Shown here one piece after another: positions 34,965 through 46,520 of a DNA stretch of 64,000 nt. Within the stretch, counting starts at the first letter, position 1. Each line of letters opens with the position of its first letter. The stretch is from Macrocystis pyrifera (taxonomy: Eukaryota > Sar > Phaeophyceae > Laminariales > Laminariaceae), in the NCBI GenBank assembly GCA_031763025.1, contig JASSKH010000007.1, positions 14,656,080 through 14,720,079 on the forward strand, read 5' to 3'. Made by a program: the position numbers and the translations under genes. The notes beneath the pieces were generated by a model. It was not told the origin of the DNA. It saw only the letters and a program-made list of their open reading frames with translations, and ran no database searches.

Positions 34965-36142
34965 GTCTGGCCCAAAACCGTCGCGAAGCTAGAAAGGTGG
35001 ATGGTGGATGTTGCTTCAATAATTTTCCTCGTTCACAGTTGAGCATGGCTCGAGCCTAAGGTGTGTTGATGGGCTCAATTGACTCGATCGAAACAGGTGT
35101 TGTCGTCAAGGGCGCAATGATAGCATTATGTCGCAGCTCTGCCGAGATCCCCTGGCGCAAAAATGGACGGATTTCACCAACTCAACGTTACTGTGGAAGC
35201 GGGGGGTGACGCTGATAGCAGGTTAGGTCCGTGCGAATGCACAGGCTGGGCTTGTTGACCACTGATTGAATCAGTTAATTGCTGTAGGCACCAGACCACT
35301 TTGCTAGAAAAAAATGTTTTTGTTGTGTACCCAACTTGCACGCTCGGAACACGCCTGCGATGCTTTTAGTACCGCAGTCCCGTTTTGGGGACAAATTACT
35401 TAGGAATCGGCTGGTTTGTCGCCGAAACGGGACTGTAGTCCTGAAAGGGTTAATTGGTGGTACTACATCTGTGTTTCGTTGCGGATGTCAGTTGTTGTCT
35501 TCACTATCATGAGGGCTGGCAAGTCCGATAAACTATAATATCGTCATGGCACATGATACCAGCACTAAGAAGAAAACGAGTAAATAAAATGCCGCCATAC
35601 ATCTGTAGTCAATAGTTAAATTATTTTAATACACCCGTACAATAGGAGGACGTGGCCATTTTTTCCAAGGCAAACACTAACACCTACCTGGTACAACAGC
35701 ACCAGTATACACCAAAACGTCAGTGATGGGTCTACCGTACGTGGAAAAAAACGCTGAAATAGAAGGGCATGGTACGATAGACGCCCTGACGGGGTATGTT
35801 ATGCTTCTACGAAACAACCAGAATTTTGATATTGATGTCAGCAAAAATCCGTCACGTTAAGACCTCTGCCACCTGATGCACCACATGTGAAACAAACACC
35901 ACCAAACGAAAAATGACCTCTTCCTTGTATTCATACGCATTTGAACTGGGCTGCCAGATGTTGGTACAATTATTTCGGGGGACCATAGTAAATGGAACGT
36001 ACGGTACACACACAAACCTATATATTTCCCTTTTTTTAACAACAATATTTGGTCCTATTTACTATGGTCCCACGTAATAGCAACAACCCTATCTCAGCAA
36101 GAAGGTTTTGGGACTGGTCGTACGTAAAGTGAAGACAACCAG
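34965..36142. other. Downstream spacer of the C2/IQ gene
   Basis: No gene supported. Holds the mini inverted-repeat element at 35375-35435. Confidence 0.4.
35375..35435. mobile_element. 61-bp miniature inverted-repeat element
   Basis: Ends are CAGTCCCGTTTTGGGGACAA and, on the other strand, CAGTCCCGTTTCGGCGACAA, about 21 bp with two mismatches around a core of roughly 20 bp. The CAG...CCCG start resembles the mariner ends at 14432 and 15008. Confidence 0.55.
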
Positions 36143-36310
36143 GGTCACGTCTGTTTTCGTTTTAATCGTGGATTATTTCGAACATAGCTGTCGCCCGTCA
36201 CTTGCTCACGCTTCATCTTCTGCTCAAATTTTCTCTTGGGAACAACATTCAACACCACTGGCTTTGGGTCACCCAGTGCAACCTCTTCTTGCCGAAGCTT
36301 AAGCCAGCAG
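36143..36310 (-). CDS. Candidate terminal exon, basic C-terminus, unknown
   Basis: A minus-strand frame reads LRQEEVALGDPKPVVLNVVP, then KRKFEQKMKREQVTGDSYVR and a basic end (NNPRLKRKQT) before a TGA. It lacks an ATG but looks strongly protein-like, with a nuclear-localisation-like tail. No family recognised; no upstream exon identified with confidence. Confidence 0.35.
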
Positions 36311-36860
36311 CAACACGAGTTCACACAACAGCGACTTGAACGCTCGCCCCTCTATTTGAATAGTGTCTCGTTGGTCATCCGTCCAGTGGGCCCCAAATCG
36401 CGTACAATAAATCAAAACCGAGCCAACGCACACGCCATGATCCAAAAGGTTATGAGCCTCGATTGCGCAAACGCTGCCTATATAGCTGCGAGCTTCATGG
36501 CGAGTCAAAGATATGCCAATAGGTTATGAGCCGTCGCAGGACGATGGTGCTCACGCCTCCTCTGCCTGGCTGAGTGCTAGCCCCCATAGGGTGGACGACG
36601 ACGAGAAGCTGCCCTAAACTTCGATGACGACTTCGACAGGGGTTTAACGTACACCGGACTGGTGACTGGCTGCGTGAACGGAATTACTGTTGTAGACTAC
36701 TAGTGATGGGGTATACCCGTGACGACGGACATTTGCGTAGCTCACGCCGCTGGTTACACCCCCTTCGTTCACGTTAGTAGTGGCACTACAGTAACATCTG
36801 CTTCCTCCCAACATTTATAAGTAAGAACAGCTGTAAAATTATCTTCCTATCTACGAGTAG

Positions 36861-37022
36861 TGGGAATGATGAACCCTGTGCGCGACAAAAAATACGGGCA
36901 CGAACCTGGGGGGAGAAGGGACGACACCTGTGACCACGGCTTGTCCAGAAGATCGTTGAGGGTAAGACCTCGTACGTGTTAGGCTGGAAAATAAAAGTGA
37001 CTACGATTGAAAAAAAAAAAAT
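36861..37022 (+). mobile_element. SINE 3' fragment, copy D
   Basis: It matches the 3' half of the SINE at 21661-22001, from GTGGGAATGATGAACCCTG to the A-rich tail at 37010-37021. The tRNA head is missing (5' truncation). Confidence 0.8.
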
Positions 37023-40000
37023 GTCTTTTTGAAAACGCGCATTCGACCCTTGAGACTTTTTGCGTCGAGGAATCCATTTTACTATTTTGCTTTGATGCCC
37101 AACTAACCTTAGGGAAATAGAGTTGGGTAGTGATGCCCACTATTTTAGATTTTTTTCAAGTAATTCAATTCAAAATCTAGTTTTCGACTCTATGTTTAAA
37201 CTGGCGTAAATTTCACGCCAGTACTCATGCAACGCTCGGATGGACATGAACCAACCACAAGCCTGCTATCGAAATAAACCTTCCACAAGCTTGTAGCATT
37301 AGCCTCCGTCGTTGTTCCTTCTGATGCTCACCTCCTTAGAAAATATGCAGTCAGTGCTGACGCCCTCTATCGTATCGGCGGACTCTTAGTCGAAGTTTTT
37401 TCCCGCCCGACATCGCGTCGTTCACTACCGAGTCCCCCGTTCACCCTCACGATACGTAGTGTCTAACAGAGATACCAGGTACCAGGTGCATTCAAGTACA
37501 CCTCCATACGATAGAATCGCATCGATATCGTTCTCGTTCGTCGAGAACTTCGAGTACATGTAGGGTACGAGTATCCCTTGGCATTTCCCTTTCACCCTGC
37601 CGAAAGATACGTTTGACTTGGAAATAGTGACGACAAACTCCATTATTTAATCGAATGATGTTTATTTTTGCAAACAAACGCGGACCGGAACCCCTCGCCG
37701 AGCCCAGTGCTCGGAATCCCCCCGCACAAGTTAAACCGCGCCGCTCCTGCTGCTGCTGACGATTCAAGCCGAGGCCCACTCCAGCAGCGGTGTTGCTGAT
37801 GATGTCCTCTATCGTCTTGGCGGCCGTTTAGTCGAACTCTGAGCATTCCTACTTTTGATATTAATAACTAGGTCAGACACTGTGAGCACGACTCCTACTG
37901 CGAATGGTATTTGCCGTATACGATAACCATATTATATACCAGTAGGGTTAGAGTCAGGGTCAGGGTGTGGAGTGTATATGCTTACTTGTATAGTACCTTT
38001 TGGAAGTAGCCCGAGCGATTCACGTGGGACTGGAATGTGTACGGTACGAATGAGGTATTCCTATACTTTTGATACGTAACAGGTATGTTAGACGCTGTGA
38101 GTACGACAGTCACTGCTGCGAATGGTGGTATACATACAGTACGTATTCATCGTAGCATCTCTTTTGAGTCTCAGCGGTGTGGAGTATTTTCACATTTCGG
38201 AAGTAGCCCTAGACCAAGTACTGGTTTTCCTGGCACCGTTAGGCCGATGTGAAGCGGCAGACGAAAGTAGTATCTGTTCGATGCTACTACGGTGCGTGAT
38301 GCGAATGTGGTTTATGTTCTAGATGCGCTGTAATACGAGTGTGTGTATTCCATCGATTTGCTCGTGGCGTCTATAGTACATTCATTCCCGAAGTTGTAGT
38401 CTACTACGGCTACCCATCGACATCGAGCATACCCGGATACCCAGTGCACTCATTAACTCTCCATTCCATCAATCATCTTCATTCTGAATAAAATCCTAGG
38501 CGGTCGGGGTTAGGGGTACTTCTACATGCAGTTTAGCGTGTCGATAAAAAAACACAAGCATTCTTCGGGAGCAGCCAGGGGTCCCCCCCCCCCCCCCTCT
38601 CTGGCCATCTATTCCATATCACTCATGTGGCAATCACCAGACGGAGTCGAACCCACCTTATATGTCTCAGGCTTCCTGTCCTACGCTCATATCATTACAT
38701 AAATATATTTAGACGCTATCCATATGTAAATATATTAAACAACTGACATCGTTTGACGTTTTTGGATGTTGTTCGTGGTCTACCATATGTTTCGTGTTGT
38801 CGTTCATCGGTTAACCAATACCCTGGTACTGTACCTCCAGTATTATTATGCATGGGTGTCTGTCTGTCTGTCTGTCTGTATGTATGTCGGATTACCAAGA
38901 GTTCGGCTTTCCGAAGACATCAGACATCATAATTTTGACTACCGAGAATAGGATTTGTCCCCACAGCAGTACAAGCTTTGTGCTACAGTAAGTAGGCTTG
39001 TCAATGTCGTTTATTCTCATTCAACACCGGGATAAAGCTGACCACTCTGGTCAGGGGGGTGGCATCCGCCTTAGTCAGGAGATATTAGAGGAGCCAGGCG
39101 TAATACATTACTCTACAGTAAGTCTCAGTCTCTTGTTGGAACAATGAAATGGCGGATGTATTTCAGGGACTCACAAGCACGATTGTTTTTAGTAAATCAG
39201 CTGCTTCATCCCCGCCGCGGTGGGGGCACGTTATACGGTTGCAATGGGAAAAATGCGTCCGGGGCAACGTTAGCAATGCAACTTGGCAACCGAAACGCCC
39301 ATAGACATGTCCAGCGGTGCTTGGGTGGTTTTTGCTGCATCATTCGTGGGAGAGAAGTTTTGCTTCCTTCCTGTGCTGTATGTTCTGTGTGTGATTGCAA
39401 AGTGAAGGGAGGAACATTGACAGAGCTCTTGGCTGCTCGGAATTACGCGTGTCTTGGGGGCAAGGGGTGATTTACACACGTGGTATACGCACTCGAATGG
39501 GGGTTTCAGAGCGGGCAGTACCACGAGTTTTGTCACCGTGCCTTCCGGGTGGGTTGATGACGACCTTTGTGATCAGGGCCAGGAAGTCTTGAGTGTATTT
39601 ATGAAAGATGGGCTATTGCGGCTGAAGCGGCTATCTATTTCATTGGAGTGTAGGCCGTTTTTTAGGTCGTCATGTGTACGTTTCCAGCTTGATAACCGTA
39701 AAAGACTTTTACGTTGTATGCTCGTGAACCTTCTGAGCATAGTCTTGGGCACAGATATATTCCCTTTCACCCATCCACCAAGTCTTGATTGAGACTGCAG
39801 TGAGGTTCAACATCACTGCTGAAAGCCTTTTCGGAATCTCGCGCATATAGCGGGCGCATTGCTCAATCCTATATACTTCTTCCAAGTTGCAGCGGTGTGT
39901 CCGCTTTTATCGTGGTATGATACCTGCTATTCGAGTTGCTGCTCCCCCGACAATATGATGGACCACCCCATATCAGAGGTATTCCAGGTATATCAGGTAT

Positions 40001-42138
40001 ATCATAGTGCCCTGTGCTGCGTTATGCGAACATTTCTTCAAGGTTAGAGTTGGTGACTTCTCTTGCAAGTCTTCATACTTACTGTAGGTTCCCAAACAAG
40101 GTGAATCCGTGTTTTAAAGCATGTACCCCTTGCACGCGCCCGTTCAGAGCATACGACCCTCATTCATCTTGCACTAACGCAAAGCACTTGTCAGGCTTGT
40201 TTATCGTGTCCCCAAAAACAAATTTCGAAGCTTGGGGTGGGAGCATACCTGCGGGTAGCATCAATGGAGACCGAACGGGGGTCACATGCTACAAGATTGA
40301 TGCTGAGAACAAGCCCACGCCAACGCCACTGAATTCGGAATTGAATACGGATGCGTTGACCGCGGGATGATGCCCGTTACGTGATGCTATCTATACACTC
40401 TTTGAAGGTCACTCAGATTTTCTGGGCGCCTGAACTCGACAGGATTCAGTCGCTGCGTATGCTCATAGTCACTACATTAACGCGGAGGCCTTAGGTTTGC
40501 GGCTGCGGTATTACGCCTCGTGATAGTGTTACGGGTTGGGAGAAGGACACTCTCGTTTTGTGTCCCCGGATCTCAGAAGTGTCCACCTTACGTCTACTCA
40601 TCTCAGCAGCTACAATATGAATAGTGGCTACAAAAAAAGCGGGTAATGCAAAAACAATGGAATGGGCGGTACTCAACCAGTCAATCGTGTACTCAAGCTA
40701 TGTATCGATCTACCAAAGTTACAATGTCTTGTTACTTGAATTATGTAGCTCAGCGCAGGTGCGTTTACGTCGGGTTCGACATCCGTGCTGTGAGATCATT
40801 CGAACAGTTCACTGTTACTCGTGGTGGCAAATTCGCATACCCTCCGCCCCGTCGTCGGTGGCATGATCCTCATCATTATATCCTCGTACGTATACCGAAT
40901 AAATCAATCTTGAGCCCATCCTCGAAGCGTCATGGACCCTTTTTGTGGATAACACGAAAGACCTAACGAGACAAGCACAGTGGACATCTCTTCGGGGAGG
41001 TCAACGTCTTATAACCATGGCGCAGACACCTTGCGCCCGCCCCCCCCCCCCCTTTCCATGCCTTGCCCCGTTGACTAGATTTAATACCAACAGTATGCGC
41101 GTCTCACTCTCGATATACCCTCTTCCACTTCGTCATTACGTATGGCTATAAACAAGAAACAAATTTTCTACCGGTGTTACGTTTCGTTACTCTACGTCTT
41201 GCTCGCGTGTGTGAAACCCCAAGTACCAAAAATCACCCGATCCCACGAGGCAGCAGGACGCGGCGAAGGTCCTCGCGAAACACAACAGCGGCCTTCATCG
41301 CACCATCCTCAAGCCGCCAGACTACGAGGTACGCATTACACTTACTTACACAAGACGCCCCTGCCTCAATGATGCTTGTTGCGTGGCATGAATCCTCGCA
41401 TTGCTGTCACAACAACGGTGGCGCCTTCCTTACGAGAGGTTCCTTTTAATGCCAGCGTGCCTGTATTCCTTCGACGCGGTGTACTCGGAGTACTGAAACA
41501 AACTTCCCCCCCGTGTCGTCATGCCGTAGAGAACAGGCACACCCCGATCTGACCTATGTACAGGTAGATAAACTTCGTGTGTTCGTGCGTGACGTAACAC
41601 CCGAAATTTCTGCCGACGAAGCAGTGCCACCTGCGCAATCAGGGCCATCGTCACAACGTTACGCGTTTCAGGGGGGGGGTTGTCGGCACGATTCACCACT
41701 ACAGTCAGTACCGAGCCAGCGTCCGCAATATCACGCGTCATAGGGAGGGCACGCCGGTATCATTCACAACTCTTTGTGTAGTCAGTTTTCATAACGCGTC
41801 AGCACCAGCATCACCATCAGCTCTACTACCATACCAGGTATACCGCCGTACGGTATATCGCGCGTTTCAGGAGGGTGCCGGCGGCACAATTCAGCACCAC
41901 CAGTTCTTGGTACAGTCAGCATCATCCACCACTACAGTATGTACTGCGACTTCTTCCACCCTTTTCTGGAGAGCGAGTTCGTACTATTAATGCCTGTTAC
42001 CAGCTACGGGAGACACACCTATGTACCCGTTTATTCGTACAAACCCATGCGTATCAGCGTGGATTTCCATATTTGGCAGCATATAGGATGTATTGCATAT
42101 ATTGGAAGTACAATAGTTGGCAGCACTACGAACTCTGT
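37023..42138. other. Gene-poor stretch
   Basis: No exon is supported. It contains (TGTC)n at 38861-38878, a 13-C run near 38583, TACCAGGTA words, and a decayed minus-strand segment at about 39570-39860 that faintly resembles a retroelement RT/RNase H junction (ARYMREIPKRLSAVM, DDLKNGL). The last is too weak to annotate. Confidence 0.35.
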
Positions 42139-42396
42139 TTACAATTTTCTCTTCACTAATTCAAAATAATCAGTCCCCGTACTGAGGACCAACGCCCCCA
42201 CGGGTAGGGTGGACCGTAACTGGACCAAGTCTGGCGGGAAGGCGTCATACCCCAGGTGGGTGAGCTCGCGCGAGTCCCACACTACCCGGAAGAGACGACT
42301 CTCCCGGGTGACTATCTCCACCGCCCCGGCCCCTCTCGGGGGTGAGGTCGGGTCAACGTTCCCAAGCGCCAGTGGTAATAGCAGCCTGCTCTGTTA
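42139..42396 (-). CDS. Orphan GC-rich coding patch, unknown protein
   Basis: The minus-strand frame is open for about 80 codons to a TAA at 42139. It reads LPLALGNVDPTSPPRGAGAV, then EIVTRESRLFRVVWDSRELT, then HLGYDAFPPDLVQLRSTLPV. Codon composition is GC-rich like the other genes, in an AT-rich neighbourhood. A CAATAACAG acceptor-like site precedes it. No family is recognised and no second exon was seen nearby. It may be a terminal exon or a captured fragment. Confidence 0.45.
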
Positions 42397-42814
42397 TTGC
42401 AACGGGAGCTATGATGGGTGTAATTGACACACGACACGAAATTGGAAGGTGGAAGCGCGGTGATTTTTACCAATCCGCCGGAGAATAAAAGAAAAAAGAA
42501 AACAAACAATCTCCAAAAAGAGTAGGTGCAGTTCCATTATTACGTACCAGGTAGGCAATACGACGTACTGTAGTTCACATCTTAGATGGCGTAACAGTTA
42601 GCTAACGTTTTATGTTAATGTTAGGTGTCAGCGAAAAAACCCCGTAACGTTACGTTACTGCCTTAACTACTTCCTGGATTTTGTAAGAACATAGTGTTAG
42701 TTAGTGTGTTATGATATTGGCGGGCGACTGCGTCACATTATGCACGAGTGTCACCTTGATTCCGCACTGACCGCAGTGTATGTGCTACGGTGTTAGGGTA
42801 TGCAGTCCATAGCG

Positions 42815-43328
42815 AGTAACACTATGTTAGTGTGTTCGCGGAATTCCTGGTGGCTATCGTAACACACATTGAAGGGACAACGTACATGGTCAATGAGGCG
42901 TTAACATTATGCTTCCGTGTGAGGGTCGTTTTTAACGACATGTATTTGGCAAAAAAAATGCCAAATTGGCAACTTGAAAAAAAAAAAAACAGCAGCATCA
43001 GCCCCCGTAGCGAGGAGCGTTATGTTAGTGACATGTGTCAACGGGATTCTTACTTGCTACCGTAACACTCTTTGCACGGACAACGTACACGGCCAAATAA
43101 ACGCGTACATAACGCTATGTTAGTGTGTTAGTGAAATTCCTGGTGACTATCGTAACACAAGTTCGAGGGATGACGTATATGATCAATACAACGTTAATAC
43201 TATGTTACCGTACCAGCCGCAGCAGCAGTCCGTATCGAGCGACTTTATGTGAATGTTTTAACAGAAGTCTTGCTACCAAAACATACGTCAAACGGACAAG
43301 GTACATGATCGATAAAACACTGGAATGA
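42815..43328 (+). repeat. Diverged ~100-bp repeat, about four copies
   Basis: Units near 42820, 43015, 43110 and 43230 share ATGTTAGTGTGTTAG, GGAATTCCTGGTGxCTATCG, GTAACACA and CAACGTACATGxTCAAT in order. Short peptides read from two units are similar, which comes from the DNA repeat and not from a gene. Confidence 0.7.
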
Positions 43329-43496
43329 TGTTGACGTGTTAGCTTGTATGCAATGTATGTAGTGACACAAGTTAGCAGCTAACGTACACCCCCAATCTAA
43401 CATCACCAGTATGTTGCTGCCATGTTAGCTCGTACGTGCGAGTATGCAGATTATGAATATATTTGGATAACGTACTGTGTTATAGATTAAGTTTAG

Positions 43497-43774
43497 CAAT
43501 CTGGGAGAAAAGATCTGTAGGGGTGTTTTCGACTTGAAAATTGCGTAGCGCGGTCTACACTTCGGAATCGTCGTCCGTACTTGAGAGATTTCCTGTTTCG
43601 ATGCAAACGCGGCGCAGCCGCATTAATGGCCATTTTAGGCCCGTTTTGGCTGCGGTTTGGGGTCAGGGTTAGAATTAGAGTCAGGGGTTGGGCTGGTTCG
43701 CCGGTACGTTGATCTCAACTGGAGCCAAAATACCAAAACAGCCTACCAACCTAAAAACCATTTCTCCCAGATTG
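43497..43774. mobile_element. MITE-like element, 14-bp TIRs
   Basis: CAATCTGGGAGAAA at 43497-43510 and its exact reverse complement at 43761-43774. The outer flanks also share GGATAACGTACTG (43465 and 43803). No coding capacity. Confidence 0.6.
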
Positions 43775-44565
43775 TAAGGGGATCTCGTGTTATATTTATA
43801 TATGGATAACGTACTGGCGGGGTTTACAGAACAAAATAGGCATTTTTTTGCGGGGATCTCTCCGAAATATCCCCTGTTTTGGTGCTTTAAAATATGGAGG
43901 CGTTTTTTTTACCGGGGAGGCCATGTCGTCCTCCCCTCCGGAGATATTTTTGCAGGTATCCTCTACTGGGATGCCGGCGAAATTGGATAACACGATGTTA
44001 CTCCCACACGCAGCTTTTCCACTATCACAGGTAACACATTTTAGATGTCGTGAAGATCCAAAGTGTAACTAACGTATCAATAGTAGCATTACGTTCGAAC
44101 GACTACGGCCCCAACGGTAACTCAGTAACATAACGCTAGACCCGGATTGATTTTTATGGTAGCACGGTAACGGAATGTTACCATCAGATATTTACTGACG
44201 GTAATACCGTAAAATAGTGCTACAGGGACCTCCGCATTTAGGCTAACATACTGACATGACGTTACGTTTGGGCCGGCTAAGACTGTAACACATCTAACGT
44301 ACGGTAAGTGTTACTTTATTCGACCCTAAGGCAATTCAGATGGAGGGTCCAGATAACGTAGTGTTAGTAATGCTGGCCACTGCGTTGTGTTACGTTAGTG
44401 TGTTCTTTGTAACACAATGTTATATGTTAGTAGTGCTGGCGAACATGGTAACTAACGTGTGTTGGGGTTTTATGTGTAACATTCCTCCCAAGGGTAACAC
44501 TATGTTAATGTGTTATGTTTAACGCTGCGTCAACAGTAGCTATATGATATCGTATTAGTAAAGTT

Positions 44566-44793
44566 CATTCTTATCGGAGAGCTTTTTTCCAGAATTTCCG
44601 AAGTTTGGAAATAATTGGAGATATGTATCAATATACAGAGAGGCGTTCTGTCACTATTCGTGAAATTCTCCAGACAAAAAAATCATGTTTGTTGTTCACA
44701 TATTTGAAAAAAAAATCAGGAAAATCTGGAAGATTAAAAAATTGCGCGAAAAAACATGGAAATTATAGAAAAAAAAGCTCTCCGATAAGAATG
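44566..44793. mobile_element. MITE, perfect 23-bp TIRs
   Basis: The left end CATTCTTATCGGAGAGCTTT is exactly mirrored at 44771-44793. The element is 228 bp, very A/T-rich, with no coding frame. No clear target duplication. A similar CTCTCCGATGAGAAAG end occurs near 55648. Confidence 0.8.
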
Positions 44794-45447
44794 CGGATAT
44801 CGCTCTGGGCATGTTAGAGTGATAACGTACGTGTTTGGTCAAAGCCTAACACTGTGTTACAGTGTTGTAGTTCAAGGACTGATCACGGCAAAACATAATG
44901 TGATAACTGTATCAGAGGTGGACGAGATCGAGCAGTAGCACAACGTTAAGGCGTTTGCATGTTCGTGGGTTTCCAGTTGACACTGTGTTACCGCGTTACC
45001 GTGATCGCCACTCCAGTGCTAACACTATGTTAGACGTGGTGGTGACCGCATAGCTGCACGCCGAAACAGAAATGCTCATATTGCGGGCGATCGGTCGAGA
45101 AACCTTCCACTTTTAAATTATTGCTGCGCATTACGTAAATATTACAACTGTGCTCTGTAAGTAACTCTATATAGCATATACTTCTGTACTCGTACGTATG
45201 TATACTGCTGTAGTTTAGAGCAGTACTCGTAGTTGACTTCACCTCGACGGTTGTCTACCGTCTCCTCTCAAAATACTGGCTGTACGAGAGCAGAATTGGA
45301 GCACGGTAGTATCGGCAAGGTGGCGTTTAGGGTGTAGGCAGTAGAATAGCTGTGCTTTCAGTAGATGTGCTACGTATCACGGAAGTATCCATATCCATCC
45401 ATACATTCGAGTATGACAAGATATGACGCTGCTTACTCCTTGCTTAC
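44794..45447. other. Non-coding stretch, searched for LC8 exon 2
   Basis: No WHC...FGSYVTHE-type exon of the dynein light chain could be found on the minus strand here. Confidence 0.4.
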
Positions 45448-45602
45448 AGGGACGGATAGAGCCCTTCGAAGGCGGCCTTGACAGCGTTTGCGATCTCCTT
45501 TTCCAAATTGTTGTCGCGAATGGCGTCTTGCGCAACCTGTATCGCAGCTTCTTGCATGTCTGGAGCCATGGTGCTCGTTTTAATTACTGGTCGAGCGGAC
45601 AT
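45448..45602 (-). CDS. Dynein light chain LC8-type, first exon
   Basis: On the minus strand, ATG at 45602 opens MSARPVIKTSTMAPDMQEAA, then IQVAQDAIRDNNLEKEIANA, then VKAAFEGLYPS. This aligns with the N-terminal half of LC8/DYNLL (start MxxRxVIKxxxM, amphipathic helix with DMQxxAIxxAxxA, then xEKxIAxxxKxxFExxY). The exon ends in phase 2 at a CT|GTAAGC donor, just where LC8 genes continue with WHCxVGxxFGSxVTHE. That second half, which holds the target-binding strand, was not found downstream in the window. LC8 is a small dimeric hub on dynein and many other partners. Either a long intron follows, or the gene is a truncated copy. Confidence 0.75.
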
Positions 45603-46067
45603 AGTGGTCGTCGTTCCAGCCGGGTATGCTACGAATTAACTACCTGGTAATACGTGCGGTACTGACGGATTGACGTTGAGAAATATACCACGGATGGAAA
45701 TGTTGATGAATCTCGCTTCTTGCGTCACGCACCAGGAAAATATGAAAATAAGAAAAAAATCCGTTTCGTGCGGCGGGAATAATTACGTTTGGCGTAAAGT
45801 CTACTGGTGGTACGTAAATGAAAATGAATGGAGGAATGAAAATGAAAACCAGCCTACCTCGCACCTCGCGGCCTCGCGTTCGCTACCGCTGACTACTGAC
45901 AAACTGCGAGTATTCACTATACTCGCACTTCAACGGTAGTAGAGCATAAATAACGTCGTAACATCTGTGTCGGTGTTTTAGTTCGCATCCTGTGCTCTGT
46001 TTGAAAATAATATCTCCCGCTCCCCTCTGGCTGTTCCTTCCATACCTATACGTGATGCCCACCAGAC
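45603..46067. other. Upstream of LC8 and spacer
   Basis: No gene supported. Confidence 0.35.
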
Positions 46068-46147
46068 TGTGGTGGAAATCGAGTTTATAAGCCTTAAATT
46101 CATGTAGCGTTTGTTACGTAACATTTTTAGTCTACTTTTCCCTACAA
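46068..46147 (+). repeat. 80-bp direct repeat, left copy
   Basis: Identical, base for base, to 46441-46520. Confidence 0.95.
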
Positions 46148-46440
46148 TGGCGTCGACGGCAGGGCGTGAGATTTTGAAGAGCGAGGTCCGTGGTTCGATT
46201 CTCGCCTTCGTTCCCACAATGCCCAGAGAAAAAAGGAAAAAAAGGGGAATATCTCATGTTCAAGAACCTGTAAAACTCACTCACTTAGAAAACACCTGGG
46301 AAGGAACGATGAGAGCAATGCGATCATTGCATACTGAGTCCGGTACCGAAAAGTCGGAGGTAAAACTTGGATACTCAGAGTCTCATCGGGGTTCCTGACT
46401 TACTCGCAAGGAGAGATAAGTCAGGTTTAGTGAGGGAGAA
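46148..46440 (+). mobile_element. SINE-like insert between 80-bp duplications
   Basis: The 293-bp insert starts TGGCGTCGACGGCAGG (A-box-like), followed by GGTTCGATTCTCGCC, a clear B box about 40 bases later. Internal A-rich stretches occur; the end has no poly-A tail. A related tRNA-like head occurs at about 56130. It is flanked by perfect 80-bp direct repeats. Confidence 0.6.
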
Positions 46441-46520
46441 TGTGGTGGAAATCGAGTTTATAAGCCTTAAATTCATGTAGCGTTTGTTACGTAACATTTT
46501 TAGTCTACTTTTCCCTACAA
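46441..46520 (+). repeat. 80-bp direct repeat, right copy
   Basis: Exact copy of 46068-46147. Confidence 0.95.

Larger units (their letters stand above)
42560..45030. repeat. TGTTA/TAACA-rich island
   Basis: About 2.5 kb in which GTTA, TAACA, CGTTA and AACGTA recur every few tens of bases. It includes a diverged ~100-bp repeat and two MITE-like inserts listed separately. Confidence 0.6.

Noticed and set aside
38630..38705. Possible tRNA gene on the minus strand (GGTTCGACTCC B box)
   Set aside because: The T-stem and acceptor stem do not pair and no complete cloverleaf could be drawn. It is more likely a decayed tRNA-derived repeat.
39570..39860. Retroelement RT/RNase H fragment on the minus strand
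   Set aside because: Only faint similarity (ARYMREIPKRLSAVM, DDLKNGL) and no catalytic YxDD or other block, so too weak to annotate.
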